The translations under genes were made by a program, and so were the position numbers. Below the pieces are notes generated by a model that was given only the letters and a program-made list of their open reading frames with translations, was not told the DNA's origin and did not search any database. Of a stretch of 8,771 nt of DNA, positions 1 to 7,732 are shown in pieces. The stretch is from assembly GCA_903851455.1 (NCBI GenBank), contig CAINOM010000637.1, positions 1 to 8,771 on the forward strand. Reading direction: 5' to 3'. Within the stretch, counting starts at the first letter, position 1, and every line of letters begins with the position of its first letter. The DNA comes from an uncultured Bacteroidota bacterium. GTDB taxonomy: Bacteria; Bacteroidota; Bacteroidia; Chitinophagales; Chitinophagaceae.

Positions 1-1768
1 CTGCTTTGAAGATCGCATCCCATTCGGCCTGGTATTGATCAGGTGTCAGTCCGCCCTCAGATAGTTCAGTAACGCCTGCTTTTTTCCAGTTGGTTACAAA
101 ACGGGCTACTTTCTCGGGTAGCTTTGGTTTCACCGACCACTCTCCCGAGCGCTCTTTTACGAACACGCCGAACTTCTCAATACCATAAAAGCGCGCTTGC
201 TGCATCACTGTATATTCAAGCGGCAAGCGTGCCCGAACCACCCGGTTAAGAAATACAGTGTCTGTTTCCACCGCAGCTTCTGCATTGTCGAATATAGTGC
301 TGTACTGATCCAGTAGCTCTGGCGTGAGGTAGGAATTCCACTCATTTACCGGGTTGCCATAAATGTCAAGTTTGCGATGGGAAGCCATCATTTTCTCCTG
401 CAGCAGGTCCAGGTATTGCTGCAAATAGTGGGCTGCTGCTCCATAGTAGCCCGTAAGAAATTCAGTGGTCAATTGCTTGTCGTCAGCGTTCGGGTTCTGC
501 AATAGTTTGGCCGTGATATAGCTGCGCAGTTCAGCCCACTCGCTATAGGTATCTCCGCTGCCCTGTTCAAAAATGCCCTTTACCCCATTGTCCCGGAAGA
601 ACTGGATGTTTGGCCGCAGTGTCTGGAAGTTTGGAAAGGGGGCAAGATAGTTCGTGAACTCAGTAATATAGTCCCACACAAACAGATTAGGAGTGAGTGC
701 GCCCCATGCCTTTACATCGTTCCTGAACGCCCCGGCAGAACCTTCAGTAAGCAGCGGCTTATCTCTATACGCGTCTATATCGCTCAGGAAAATGTACACA
801 TTGGATACAGGCTTTAAACTCTTAGGTGCACGGTGCGTGAAGCCATATGCCAGGGTGGTGATCGTCTTATCCGGGAATGCACTGGCCACCCGGTTCACAA
901 ATTGTATCAGCGAGCCAGACGGGCCGCCCTGGGCATCATTGGCCGCTTTGCATTTGTCACACTCGCAATAGCCGATGTCGTCATTTGGGCTCACCGACCA
1001 GTAGCGTGCATCGGGATTAGCGGCCATTCTTGTTTTAAGACCATCGACCACAATTTTATATACATCCTCACTGGCAAGGCACAGCTGCGTTGGTTGGCGT
1101 ACACCTTTTACCAGCGCATAATACTCCGGGTGAGTCTTAAAGTAAGTTTGAGCGGGTACCAGTTTATTGTATGAATGTCCCCACAAGCCCCACAGATCTT
1201 CAAACTGCTGCAGCTGGTTCCATTCCACATACTCCGCATCGTGGCTGGCAGGGTAGTATACCTCGCGATATTGGAATTGTGGTTTACTCTCTTCGCGCAG
1301 ATGGCCAGGTAGGGTTATTGTTTTTGCTGTAGGAACGATCGCGGGAATATTACTTATTTTTTTGCAGTGCAGGTATTTCTCAATGAAGCCATAGGCTCCG
1401 TAGATAAGGCCCTTGCCGCTGCCACCGCAAAATACCAGGTCCTTGCCATCAGTGACAACAAGGCTGCCTTCTGCTGGCAATTTCCCCGAAACTATTTTCT
1501 TTTCTTTGAAAGTATGGCCAATGTAAATGGCCGGAGTACTCAGTTTGGCGCCCTCAGTTGTAATAGAAATACGTGCGCCTGATGTCCGCTGCACATAATC
1601 CTGTAACACAGCAGCAGTGCGTTGTTCCACCTTTGAGGCGTCGGCCGGCACCACTATTTTATATTCGGAATTACCATTGTCCGCTAAAACAAGCTCCTGC
1701 GCGTTGCCACGGCAGGAGCTGAGTGTAACAAGCGCAAATATGCACCCGTAAAACCATATTTTAGCCAT
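1..1768 (-). CDS. DUF4838-type glycoside-hydrolase-like lipoprotein, 3' end beyond the window
   Basis: At least 589 codons are open from ATG at 1768 to the left edge with no stop seen, so the C-terminus is missing. The N-terminus is a lipoprotein signal: a hydrophobic stretch ending in the lipobox LSSC with the lipidated Cys at 19. Residues about 30-135 look like the small alpha/beta domain found before GH20 and GH67 barrels, including a Gly-rich segment at 114-128 (CGGSGKGLIYGAYGF). Downstream are hallmarks I associate with DUF4838: a WGLWGHS block (193-199), SPND (260-263) followed by a CECDKC cysteine cluster (268-273), WDYITEFTNYLAPFPNF (365-381) and FEQG (400-403). The family is thought to act on carbohydrates; substrate and catalytic residues are unknown to me, though Glu401 and the SPND acids are candidates. 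The ATG lies 12 nt after the TPR-barrel stop, so it is probably co-transcribed. Inferred role: processing the exported glycan, as PgaB does in the Pga system. Confidence 0.85.
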   Translation of the reverse strand, partial: MAKIWFYGCIFALVTLSSCRGNAQELVLADNGNSEYKIVVPADASKVEQRTAAVLQDYVQRTSGARISITTEGAKLSTPAIYIGHTFKEKKIVSGKLPAEGSLVVTDGKDLVFCGGSGKGLIYGAYGFIEKYLHCKKISNIPAIVPTAKTITLPGHLREESKPQFQYREVYYPASHDAEYVEWNQLQQFEDLWGLWGHSYNKLVPAQTYFKTHPEYYALVKGVRQPTQLCLASEDVYKIVVDGLKTRMAANPDARYWSVSPNDDIGYCECDKCKAANDAQGGPSGSLIQFVNRVASAFPDKTITTLAYGFTHRAPKSLKPVSNVYIFLSDIDAYRDKPLLTEGSAGAFRNDVKAWGALTPNLFVWDYITEFTNYLAPFPNFQTLRPNIQFFRDNGVKGIFEQGSGDTYSEWAELRSYITAKLLQNPNADDKQLTTEFLTGYYGAAAHYLQQYLDLLQEKMMASHRKLDIYGNPVNEWNSYLTPELLDQYSTIFDNAEAAVETDTVFLNRVVRARLPLEYTVMQQARFYGIEKFGVFVKERSGEWSVKPKLPEKVARFVTNWKKAGVTELSEGGLTPDQYQAEWDAIFKA

Positions 1769-1780
1769 CTCTCTTTTTCT

Positions 1781-4687
1781 TTAAAACCTCCGCAACAGGC
1801 CCACACTTATGTCGTACTGGTTCAGGAAATAATTCTGCGCTGCCTGGAGGTTAGACCACGCCGCATTAACAATAACGGTCGTACGATAGAATAATTGTCT
1901 TTGATATCCTGCACCTACAGTCACAGTATTATAAGCCTTCAGTCGAGTAGCGCTAAAGTCTCTGACAATGTCATCGGGAGCATTACCATACCCTATCAAT
2001 ACACTGAAAAATTCGGTTCTGTTCTCCCTCAGGTAGTACCTTGAGTTAAACGTCACCGCCAGGTATTTTGCATCCGGGGCGCCTGTGTAATTAACAAAGA
2101 TCGGCGAACCACGCAGGCTCAGGTAAAAGTCATTTAATTCCTTGGCAACACCAATTACAGGCGAGATATACGTGGCACTGTTGAAGATGGAGATGTACAT
2201 ATACCGTATGCCAAGCTCGCCCGTGTACCCATGCTGAAAGCTATGGAACAAAGAATAGCCAAGCCTGAGGTCCGGGAATTCATTAGGGTCGGGTGAATAA
2301 CCGATAAGACCGTAGGAATACCATTTCTTTCCGTGGTTGATGTTGGCCTCTGCCTCAAACTCATAGCCGGTGCCATTGAATCTGCCAGCATAGTTAACAC
2401 GTCCTGTGAGTGAACCGCCATCCCATTTGCGGGTATACTGGGCCGTACCTATGCTGGTAACATTGCGTTTTCCTGTGGAGTCTGTCAGCATTGAATGCAG
2501 GTAGAACAAGCCGATTTCATTCTTGAGTGTGTGACTGTAGAGGTACTGCGCATAATCAGATACTTTCAGGTCAAACGGATTCATTTTCAGCAGCGTGTCC
2601 TCAGACAACCAGGCATCGTACCATTTTTTCTGATTTTCCAGAATAAGTGCACGCTTGGTCAGGAAGTAGGGATTGGACGGATAAAAGAAACGTCCGTGAT
2701 CTATCAATGTAAGCGCGCTGTCGTATTGATTGGTCTGGTTGAGGAGATTGATGGTATAGTACAGCGGAATGGTATCTGCAGGCGCCTCCGCGAGTGCTTT
2801 CCTGAATTCCATCAATGCACTATCGGTATTGTTGCTTTCCAGGTACTGCCTTCCTGAGCCAACCAATTGATCTACATAGGCAGTTTTAAAACGCACATTG
2901 TAAGGGAAGTTAGCGTACAACTGTCCGGATATAGCATAAGCCGACTGGTAGTTCTTGGCTTCAGCATAAACCACTGATTTCTTAAACAGGAAATCGGTAG
3001 ACTCCGGATAATACTTTAAAGCCTGGTCAACAAACTGTAGCGCAGCAGGGTATTGCTTCAACGCCATCTGGATGTTGATCATGTAATTGAGGGCGTCTAT
3101 ATTGTCTGGCTGGTTGTCCAGTACTTCCTTCAATACTTTAAGTGTATTGTAGTAGTCATCGTACTGCATTGACTGCCTTCCTGCTGCCAGCGATTGCTCC
3201 ACAAGGCTTACGAGGTACTGCCTGTTGTCATGATGCTTTTGCAGCAACCTGCCGGATATAGCGGCAGCGTCTTCATAACGCTGGCTCGTCTCCAGTATGC
3301 CTGCTTTCTTAAAGAGCAGTTGCTCATCGTCCGGATTGTGCTCCAGCGCCTGTTCTATTACCTGTAATGCATCATCATGCCTTTTCTCAGCGAGGTAACT
3401 GTTGATCAGGTAATTCAGGGCGGTGACATTGTTGTGGTCGTAGTACAGCACTACTTTCAATGCTTTTGCTGCACTGTCGTACGCCATATCGTTCATGAAG
3501 AGCTTAGCGCTCTGCAATTTCAGCTCAATGAAATTCTCTTTCAGCGCTTCGCTGCGATTGTCTTTGTAGAGCTTTTCTGCTATGGTTGCAGCCTGGCCGT
3601 AATTCCTCAATGACTCAAGGATGCCCAGCTTTTTCTTTAACAGCTCACGATCATTGGGCGAGCTCTTCAGACCCAGGTTCACAAACCGGAGCGCTTCGGG
3701 AAGCAGGCCGCGGCTGTAAGCGATATTGATCACGTAATTAAGAGCCTCAGTATTGCCCGGGTCTCTATCCAGTACTGCCTGGAACTGTGTATACGGATCG
3801 GTGTTCAAAAAATACCTGCCCGCTTCCATGCGTATATAGATGTTCAGCTTACGTATTTCCGGGTCATTTTTGTAGAGCTTCGCAAGTTTTTCGACTACTT
3901 CTATCGCTTCTACGTAACGTGACATCTCGTCGAGAATGCTGACCTTCTTTTTAAGGAACTCATACGAGTTCGGAGTAGCCTGCAATGCGCGGTTCACATA
4001 ATCCAGTGAGCTTTCATAATTGCCCGACCTTACGTCAAGTGCAAACACAGACTGCAGGGCTTCTTTGTTCATTGGGTCCTGTTCCAGCACGGCCTCATAG
4101 GCACGCTTGGCTATTTCTATATAACCGCGGCGTGAATACTGGCGTGCAAGAGAAAGTTTAAAGTCGAGGTAAACACTCCTGATATAGGCATCGGTAGAGA
4201 AGCGCTCATACATGAAATCCGCCATCTTGTTGGCTTCCATCCAGTCGCCTTCTTTGAGGTAGATGTCGAGTTTTTTGAGCAGGATGTCCCGGTCTATCGG
4301 GAAGTATTTCAATCCCAGGTCGGCATACTCAAGTGCCTGCAGGTAGTTACATGCTTGTGATTCCAGGTTTATGAGGTAGATATAACCATCACGGTATTTC
4401 GGGTTTTTCTCAATAACGTAGTTCAGTTCCTGGCGTGCGCTGTCGATCTTGCCTGCAAGCGAAAAAGCCCTGCCCAGCAACAGATGGATGTCCAGGTTGT
4501 GGGGCGATATGTCTTTCGCCTTATTGCACAGATTAATGGCTTTCTGGTAGTGCTTTAAGTCTATCTCTCTCTTTGCATCTTTATACAAATTATCAGACGA
4601 CTCTATCATTTTCAGCCACTGTGCATTTGCACCGAGGCTCAAAAAGATAAGTATTGCCAAAATCACCAACCTCGTGGTTGATCTCAT
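1781..4687 (-). CDS. TPR-repeat outer-membrane protein with C-terminal YaiO-type beta-barrel
   Basis: This 968-residue protein starts with a Sec signal peptide (1-22, basic MRSTTR, hydrophobic core, cleavage after ANA). Residues about 30-720 are continuous TPR-like helix pairs, organised as a higher-order repeat of about 108 residues (see the repeat entry). Residues about 742-968 alternate polar and aromatic beta-strands with short Gly/Asn/Asp turns, and the protein ends in Phe, the usual C-terminal signal for barrel insertion by BAM. The barrel resembles the YaiO outer-membrane family, which I recognise by pattern only. A periplasmic TPR solenoid plus barrel is the architecture of PgaA and related exopolysaccharide exporters; the barrel here, at about 225 residues, is shorter than the 16-stranded PgaA barrel. 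It lies directly after two GT2 synthases (19-nt gap), which supports export of their product across the outer membrane. The alternative is a stand-alone outer-membrane scaffold without a pore. Confidence 0.88.
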   Translation of the reverse strand: MRSTTRLVILAILIFLSLGANAQWLKMIESSDNLYKDAKREIDLKHYQKAINLCNKAKDISPHNLDIHLLLGRAFSLAGKIDSARQELNYVIEKNPKYRDGYIYLINLESQACNYLQALEYADLGLKYFPIDRDILLKKLDIYLKEGDWMEANKMADFMYERFSTDAYIRSVYLDFKLSLARQYSRRGYIEIAKRAYEAVLEQDPMNKEALQSVFALDVRSGNYESSLDYVNRALQATPNSYEFLKKKVSILDEMSRYVEAIEVVEKLAKLYKNDPEIRKLNIYIRMEAGRYFLNTDPYTQFQAVLDRDPGNTEALNYVINIAYSRGLLPEALRFVNLGLKSSPNDRELLKKKLGILESLRNYGQAATIAEKLYKDNRSEALKENFIELKLQSAKLFMNDMAYDSAAKALKVVLYYDHNNVTALNYLINSYLAEKRHDDALQVIEQALEHNPDDEQLLFKKAGILETSQRYEDAAAISGRLLQKHHDNRQYLVSLVEQSLAAGRQSMQYDDYYNTLKVLKEVLDNQPDNIDALNYMINIQMALKQYPAALQFVDQALKYYPESTDFLFKKSVVYAEAKNYQSAYAISGQLYANFPYNVRFKTAYVDQLVGSGRQYLESNNTDSALMEFRKALAEAPADTIPLYYTINLLNQTNQYDSALTLIDHGRFFYPSNPYFLTKRALILENQKKWYDAWLSEDTLLKMNPFDLKVSDYAQYLYSHTLKNEIGLFYLHSMLTDSTGKRNVTSIGTAQYTRKWDGGSLTGRVNYAGRFNGTGYEFEAEANINHGKKWYSYGLIGYSPDPNEFPDLRLGYSLFHSFQHGYTGELGIRYMYISIFNSATYISPVIGVAKELNDFYLSLRGSPIFVNYTGAPDAKYLAVTFNSRYYLRENRTEFFSVLIGYGNAPDDIVRDFSATRLKAYNTVTVGAGYQRQLFYRTTVIVNAAWSNLQAAQNYFLNQYDISVGLLRRF
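2558..4387 (-). repeat. Six protein-level modules of about 108 residues, each built from three TPR-like pairs
   Basis: Within the TPR-barrel protein a block of the form ALNYxIN recurs at residues 101, 210, 315, 423, 532 and 641, with spacings of 109, 105, 108, 109 and 109. Each module then carries an ALxFVxxALK helix with Pro after it, a LLxKKxxILE helix, a YxxA helix and a YDxAxxAxxxVL helix. The last module is incomplete and leads into the barrel. The nucleotide copies are diverged, so this is an old internal duplication and not a recent tandem repeat. Confidence 0.8.
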
Positions 4688-4706
4688 TTTTTATTTAATG
4701 GTTAAA
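4688..4706 (-). promoter_or_regulatory. A/T-rich translation leader of the TPR-barrel gene
   Basis: The 19 nt between the second glycosyltransferase stop (TAG) and the TPR-barrel ATG read TTTAACCATTAAATAAAAA. There is no Shine-Dalgarno core. An A-rich run just before the ATG is the usual Bacteroidota initiation context and supports this start. The gap is too short for a promoter. Confidence 0.6.
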
Positions 4707-6254
4707 CTAGCCAGCTTTAACTGCACTCTTGGTTTTTTGTCCGCCGAATCCCTGCCGCTGCATATTTCCCCACACGTGCTTCCGCCCTGTGATGAAATTC
4801 AGATAACCCTTGAGGGCAAAAAACATGATAAGGGGGTGATAAACGAATGGCTCAATAAATGCCATCATACACAATCCAATGGTCTCGCCCCAGGTTTTAT
4901 AGTACTTAAACGTGATCTGGTCCCATAAAAGAGCCAGTGTAGTGATCATTACCGAATAAGTATAAACAAACACCAAAAGGATGATCGCGAATGGCCAGTT
5001 TATCTGCCCGGTCAATATCAGGTAAATATAAAAAAGAATCCCGGTAAACTCTATTAACGGAGCCATCAGCTCAAACAGGAAGTTGTATGGGAATACGATG
5101 AGCCCTAAACGCCCGTAACGGGGGTTAAAGATCACCTTGCGGTGAATGCTCATGATCTGTGCCATGCCCCGGCCCCACCTGCTTCTTTGGCGTCCAAACA
5201 CTTTCAGCGTCGCTGGTCCTTCGGTCCAGCAAAGTGTGATCGGTACATATCTTACAGAATACTTGCGCTTGTTGTCCTTCATCAGGCAGCACATGCGGGT
5301 GATGAGGTCCATGTCTTCGCCGAAAGACTTGGAGTCATAACCGCCGGCCTTTACTGCTATCTCCTTATCAAACATGCCAAGTCCACCAGATACGTTAGGT
5401 ACGGCATTGATAAGGTCCCAGCCCATTTTACCCAGCACGAATGCACGGATGTATTCCATTTCCTGGAAACGGGGAAGAAACTTAACAGGAGGGCGAACAC
5501 GGATCATCAATCCTTCGTCCACGTCGCAGGAGTTCACCATCCTCAGGGTAGCGCCTGTTGCTATTACCTTCCTGAAGTCTTCTTTAATGTGCACATATCC
5601 GCACTCAGAGCAGGGTGTACCAAATTCCTTGATCTTGGTGGTCTCCTCGTCCATGAACGGCTTGATCAGTTTGATCAGTGTATCCTTGTCCAGGATACAA
5701 TCCACGTCCGTGCAAAGGAAGTATTCGTAAGAGGATATGTTGATTCCGGCGTTCGAAGCGTCGGCCTTACTTTTTCCGTTTATTTTATCCACTACTATCA
5801 GCTTATCATAAGCGCGGTTAGTAGATTTGAATATTCTCTTTATCGGTTCGCAATTCAGCTTTGCAATGAAGGCATATTCCACGTGTACAAGGTCAAACTC
5901 GCGGATCAGTTTCTCAAGTGTGTCATCGGTACTGCCATCATTAATAATGATCACTTCGAACTTCGGATAGTTGAACGTAAGCAGCGAGCGCACGTTGGAA
6001 ATGATGGTAACACCCTCGTTGAAGGCCGGTGCGATCACAGAAATGCCGGGGGCAAGCGGAGATTCAACAATAACACCGTAGTCGATGGATGCGTTTTTCT
6101 TCATGTACTTCCTGATAGAAATAAGGGACATGATCGCAAGCGAAGCATACGCCATAAGCAGCGTAGTACCATACACGAATACCCCAGACTGGTAGTAACT
6201 ACCAATGTTCTCCCAAAACGCACCCCTGTTAAAAAACTCCAGTATCGCCCTCAT
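4707..6254 (-). CDS. Membrane-embedded processive-type GT2 glycosyltransferase (second copy, with CxxC insertion)
   Basis: This 515-residue inner-membrane protein has one N-terminal membrane helix (about 25-47) followed by basic RKYMKK, which places the catalytic domain in the cytosol. The GT-A domain shows the full processive GT2 set: NDGSTD with Asp106, KADASNAG with Asp165, the DxD motif TDVDC (Asp183, Asp185), GED (Glu313, Asp314) and QRSRW (356-360). About three or four membrane helices follow (384-413, 418-445, 457-485), as in hyaluronan, PgaC and NodC-type synthases, where they form the polymer channel. It is a close paralogue of the upstream gene (roughly 60-70% identical by eye) but carries 22 extra residues at 205-226 with a CSEC motif. 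The start is supported by an A/T-rich leader and by alignment with the paralogue. The gap to the upstream stop is 18 nt. Sugar donor and polymer are not readable from sequence; no PilZ domain is present. Confidence 0.92.
   Translation of the reverse strand: MRAILEFFNRGAFWENIGSYYQSGVFVYGTTLLMAYASLAIMSLISIRKYMKKNASIDYGVIVESPLAPGISVIAPAFNEGVTIISNVRSLLTFNYPKFEVIIINDGSTDDTLEKLIREFDLVHVEYAFIAKLNCEPIKRIFKSTNRAYDKLIVVDKINGKSKADASNAGINISSYEYFLCTDVDCILDKDTLIKLIKPFMDEETTKIKEFGTPCSECGYVHIKEDFRKVIATGATLRMVNSCDVDEGLMIRVRPPVKFLPRFQEMEYIRAFVLGKMGWDLINAVPNVSGGLGMFDKEIAVKAGGYDSKSFGEDMDLITRMCCLMKDNKRKYSVRYVPITLCWTEGPATLKVFGRQRSRWGRGMAQIMSIHRKVIFNPRYGRLGLIVFPYNFLFELMAPLIEFTGILFYIYLILTGQINWPFAIILLVFVYTYSVMITTLALLWDQITFKYYKTWGETIGLCMMAFIEPFVYHPLIMFFALKGYLNFITGRKHVWGNMQRQGFGGQKTKSAVKAG
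5577..5642 (-). other. 22-residue CxxC-bearing insertion in the second glycosyltransferase
   Basis: Aligned with the paralogue, residues 205-226 have no counterpart: MDEE (201-204) matches MEEE in the first copy, and VIATGATLRM (230-239) resumes the match. The insert is in frame, polar, and contains Cys215 and Cys218 as CSEC followed by Gly-Tyr-Val-His. It sits between the DxD and GED motifs, on the cytosolic catalytic domain. What it does is unknown; metal binding, a dimer contact or a regulatory loop are possibilities. Confidence 0.85.
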
Positions 6255-6272
6255 TTCGTTTTCAATATATAG
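6255..6272 (-). promoter_or_regulatory. A/T-rich translation leader of the second glycosyltransferase gene
   Basis: The 18 nt before the ATG read CTATATATTGAAAACGAA, again A-rich and without a Shine-Dalgarno core. This supports the ATG at 6254, which also aligns with the N-terminus of the paralogue. Confidence 0.55.
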
Positions 6273-7730
6273 TTAAGTCGTGGCTGTAGTTGCATTCGCC
6301 GACGAACCCTTGAAACCTGTCCTTTGCATATTTCCCCAGCTGTGCTTCCTGTTGGCAAGATGGAAAAAATATCCCCTCAATGCGAATATCACGATCAAAG
6401 GGTGGTACAAAATCATTTCAACAAATACCATTGATGCTATTCTTGCCACATCCGTCCATGTTTTATAATACTGGAACGTGAGCTGGTCCCACAGCACCGC
6501 AAGCGAGGATATCATGATCGCATAGGAGTACACAAAGAGCAGCAGGATAATAGCATACGGCCAGTTCACGAGACCAAAAATCGCCAGCAAAATGTAATAG
6601 ACAAGCCCTGTGATCTCTATGAACGGAGCCAGGAGCTCAAAAAAGAAGTTGTAAGGGAATACGATCAAACCCACTCTTCCATACCTTGGGTTGAACAGCA
6701 TTTTCCGGTGGGTGACCATCAATTGTATCAGGCCGCGTCCCCAGCGGGTGCGCTGCCTCATGAATACTTTAAGAGAGGTTGGTCCTTCCGTCCAGCACAG
6801 TGTAACCGGGATATAACGGATGGCAGCTTTTATCTTATTGTCATGCACGTAGCGGCACATACGCATCATCAGCTCCATGTCCTCAGCAAAAGATGCCGGA
6901 TCGTAACCCCCCGCCTTGATCGCGATCTCCTTGTCAAACATACCTAGTCCCCCAGACACGTTTGGAACGCAGTTGATGTAGCTCCAGCCCATCTTACCGA
7001 GTACAAAGGAACGGATGTACTCCATTTCCTGGAAGCGGGCAAGCAAAGGTCTTGGCGCCCTGATCTTTATGATCACTCCCTTATCTATTTCGCAGGAATT
7101 GGCCATGCGCAGTGTAGCGCCTGTCGCTATCACACGGTGGTTTTCTTCCTCCATTATCGGCCTTATCAGCTTTTGCAGCGTCTGCTCATGCAGGATGCAA
7201 TCCACGTCCGTACACAGGAAGTACGGGAATGAGGACACGTTCATCCCTGCATTCGTCGCATCGGCTTTCGACTTACCGTTTTCCTTGTCTACCACTACCA
7301 GTTTTGCGTAAGCATCGTCAGTAGACTTATAAACACCGCGTATGGGCTTCGATTGTATCTTCACGTCATACGCGAAATCGACCTTTACCAACGAAAACTC
7401 TTTGATCACTTTCTCAAGTGTGTCATCGGTACTACCGTCGTTGATAATGATAACTTCGTATTTCGGGTAGTCGAACGTGAGCAGAGATCTTACATTGCTG
7501 ATAATGGTAAGTCCCTCGTTGAAGGCAGGAGCCAATACGGAAATACCCGGAGCCAGCTCAGAACCAACAATGACTTTGTAATCGGTATAGCTTTCTTTTT
7601 TTAAGAACCTGCGGACGTTGTAATAAGACATCAACGCAAGGCACGCATAGATAATAAGCAGCAAGACACCGTATATGTATACGGTCTTCTCAAAAATCAC
7701 CTGTAGATGCTCTAGTATAGTTCTGATCAT
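6273..7730 (-). CDS. Membrane-embedded processive-type GT2 glycosyltransferase (first copy)
   Basis: This 485-residue inner-membrane protein has the same layout as its downstream paralogue: a membrane helix at about 17-39 followed by basic RRFLKK, a cytosolic GT-A domain, then about three or four membrane helices (354-385, 389-415, 430-455). Catalytic motifs are intact: NDGSTD (Asp98), KADATNAG (Asp157), TDVDC (Asp175, Asp177), AED (Glu283, Asp284) and QRTRW (326-330). A conserved RKHSWGNMQRTGF block (461-473) is shared with the second copy, and the tail after it is Ala/Thr/Ser-rich and low in complexity. These motifs are typical of enzymes that polymerise and extrude a beta-linked polysaccharide, but they do not fix the sugar. 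Its ATG overlaps the stop of the HEAT gene by one base (TAATG), so translation is probably coupled. The absence of the CxxC insert suggests that this copy is closer to the ancestral form. Confidence 0.92.
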   Translation of the reverse strand: MIRTILEHLQVIFEKTVYIYGVLLLIIYACLALMSYYNVRRFLKKESYTDYKVIVGSELAPGISVLAPAFNEGLTIISNVRSLLTFDYPKYEVIIINDGSTDDTLEKVIKEFSLVKVDFAYDVKIQSKPIRGVYKSTDDAYAKLVVVDKENGKSKADATNAGMNVSSFPYFLCTDVDCILHEQTLQKLIRPIMEEENHRVIATGATLRMANSCEIDKGVIIKIRAPRPLLARFQEMEYIRSFVLGKMGWSYINCVPNVSGGLGMFDKEIAIKAGGYDPASFAEDMELMMRMCRYVHDNKIKAAIRYIPVTLCWTEGPTSLKVFMRQRTRWGRGLIQLMVTHRKMLFNPRYGRVGLIVFPYNFFFELLAPFIEITGLVYYILLAIFGLVNWPYAIILLLFVYSYAIMISSLAVLWDQLTFQYYKTWTDVARIASMVFVEMILYHPLIVIFALRGYFFHLANRKHSWGNMQRTGFKGSSANATTATT

Positions 7731-7732
7731 TA
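7728..7732 (-). promoter_or_regulatory. TAATG stop-start overlap (translational coupling)
   Basis: The TAA stop of the HEAT-repeat gene and the ATG of the first glycosyltransferase share one base. This arrangement usually lets a terminating ribosome restart on the next gene, and it suggests that the two products are needed in linked amounts. It also supports the chosen ATG at 7730. Confidence 0.8.

Noticed and set aside
693..1582. Plus-strand open frames opposite the DUF4838 gene
   Set aside because: The minus-strand frame is continuous across the whole region and carries recognisable family motifs; the plus-strand frames are short, overlap one another and lack any.
1691..1720. Inverted match AGCTCCTGC / GCAGGAGCT that could form a hairpin
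   Set aside because: It lies within the coding sequence just after the lipobox, has no following T-run in the direction of transcription and is not at a gene end, so it does not support a terminator. A role in early translation cannot be excluded.
2155..2421. Minus-strand 88-codon frame inside the barrel region
   Set aside because: It is an out-of-frame shadow within the beta-barrel coding sequence, with no leader or domain features.
5142..6272. Long plus-strand open frame of 376 codons opposite the second glycosyltransferase
   Set aside because: It lies fully antisense to a gene with intact GT2 motifs, its translation shows no domain-like pattern, and it has many His, Arg and Cys residues typical of a codon-bias shadow.
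6255..6275. TATATATTG resembling part of a Bacteroidota -7 element upstream of the second glycosyltransferase
   Set aside because: It sits within an 18-nt intergenic gap directly before the ATG, with no room for a -33 element and transcript leader; A/T-rich initiation context explains it.
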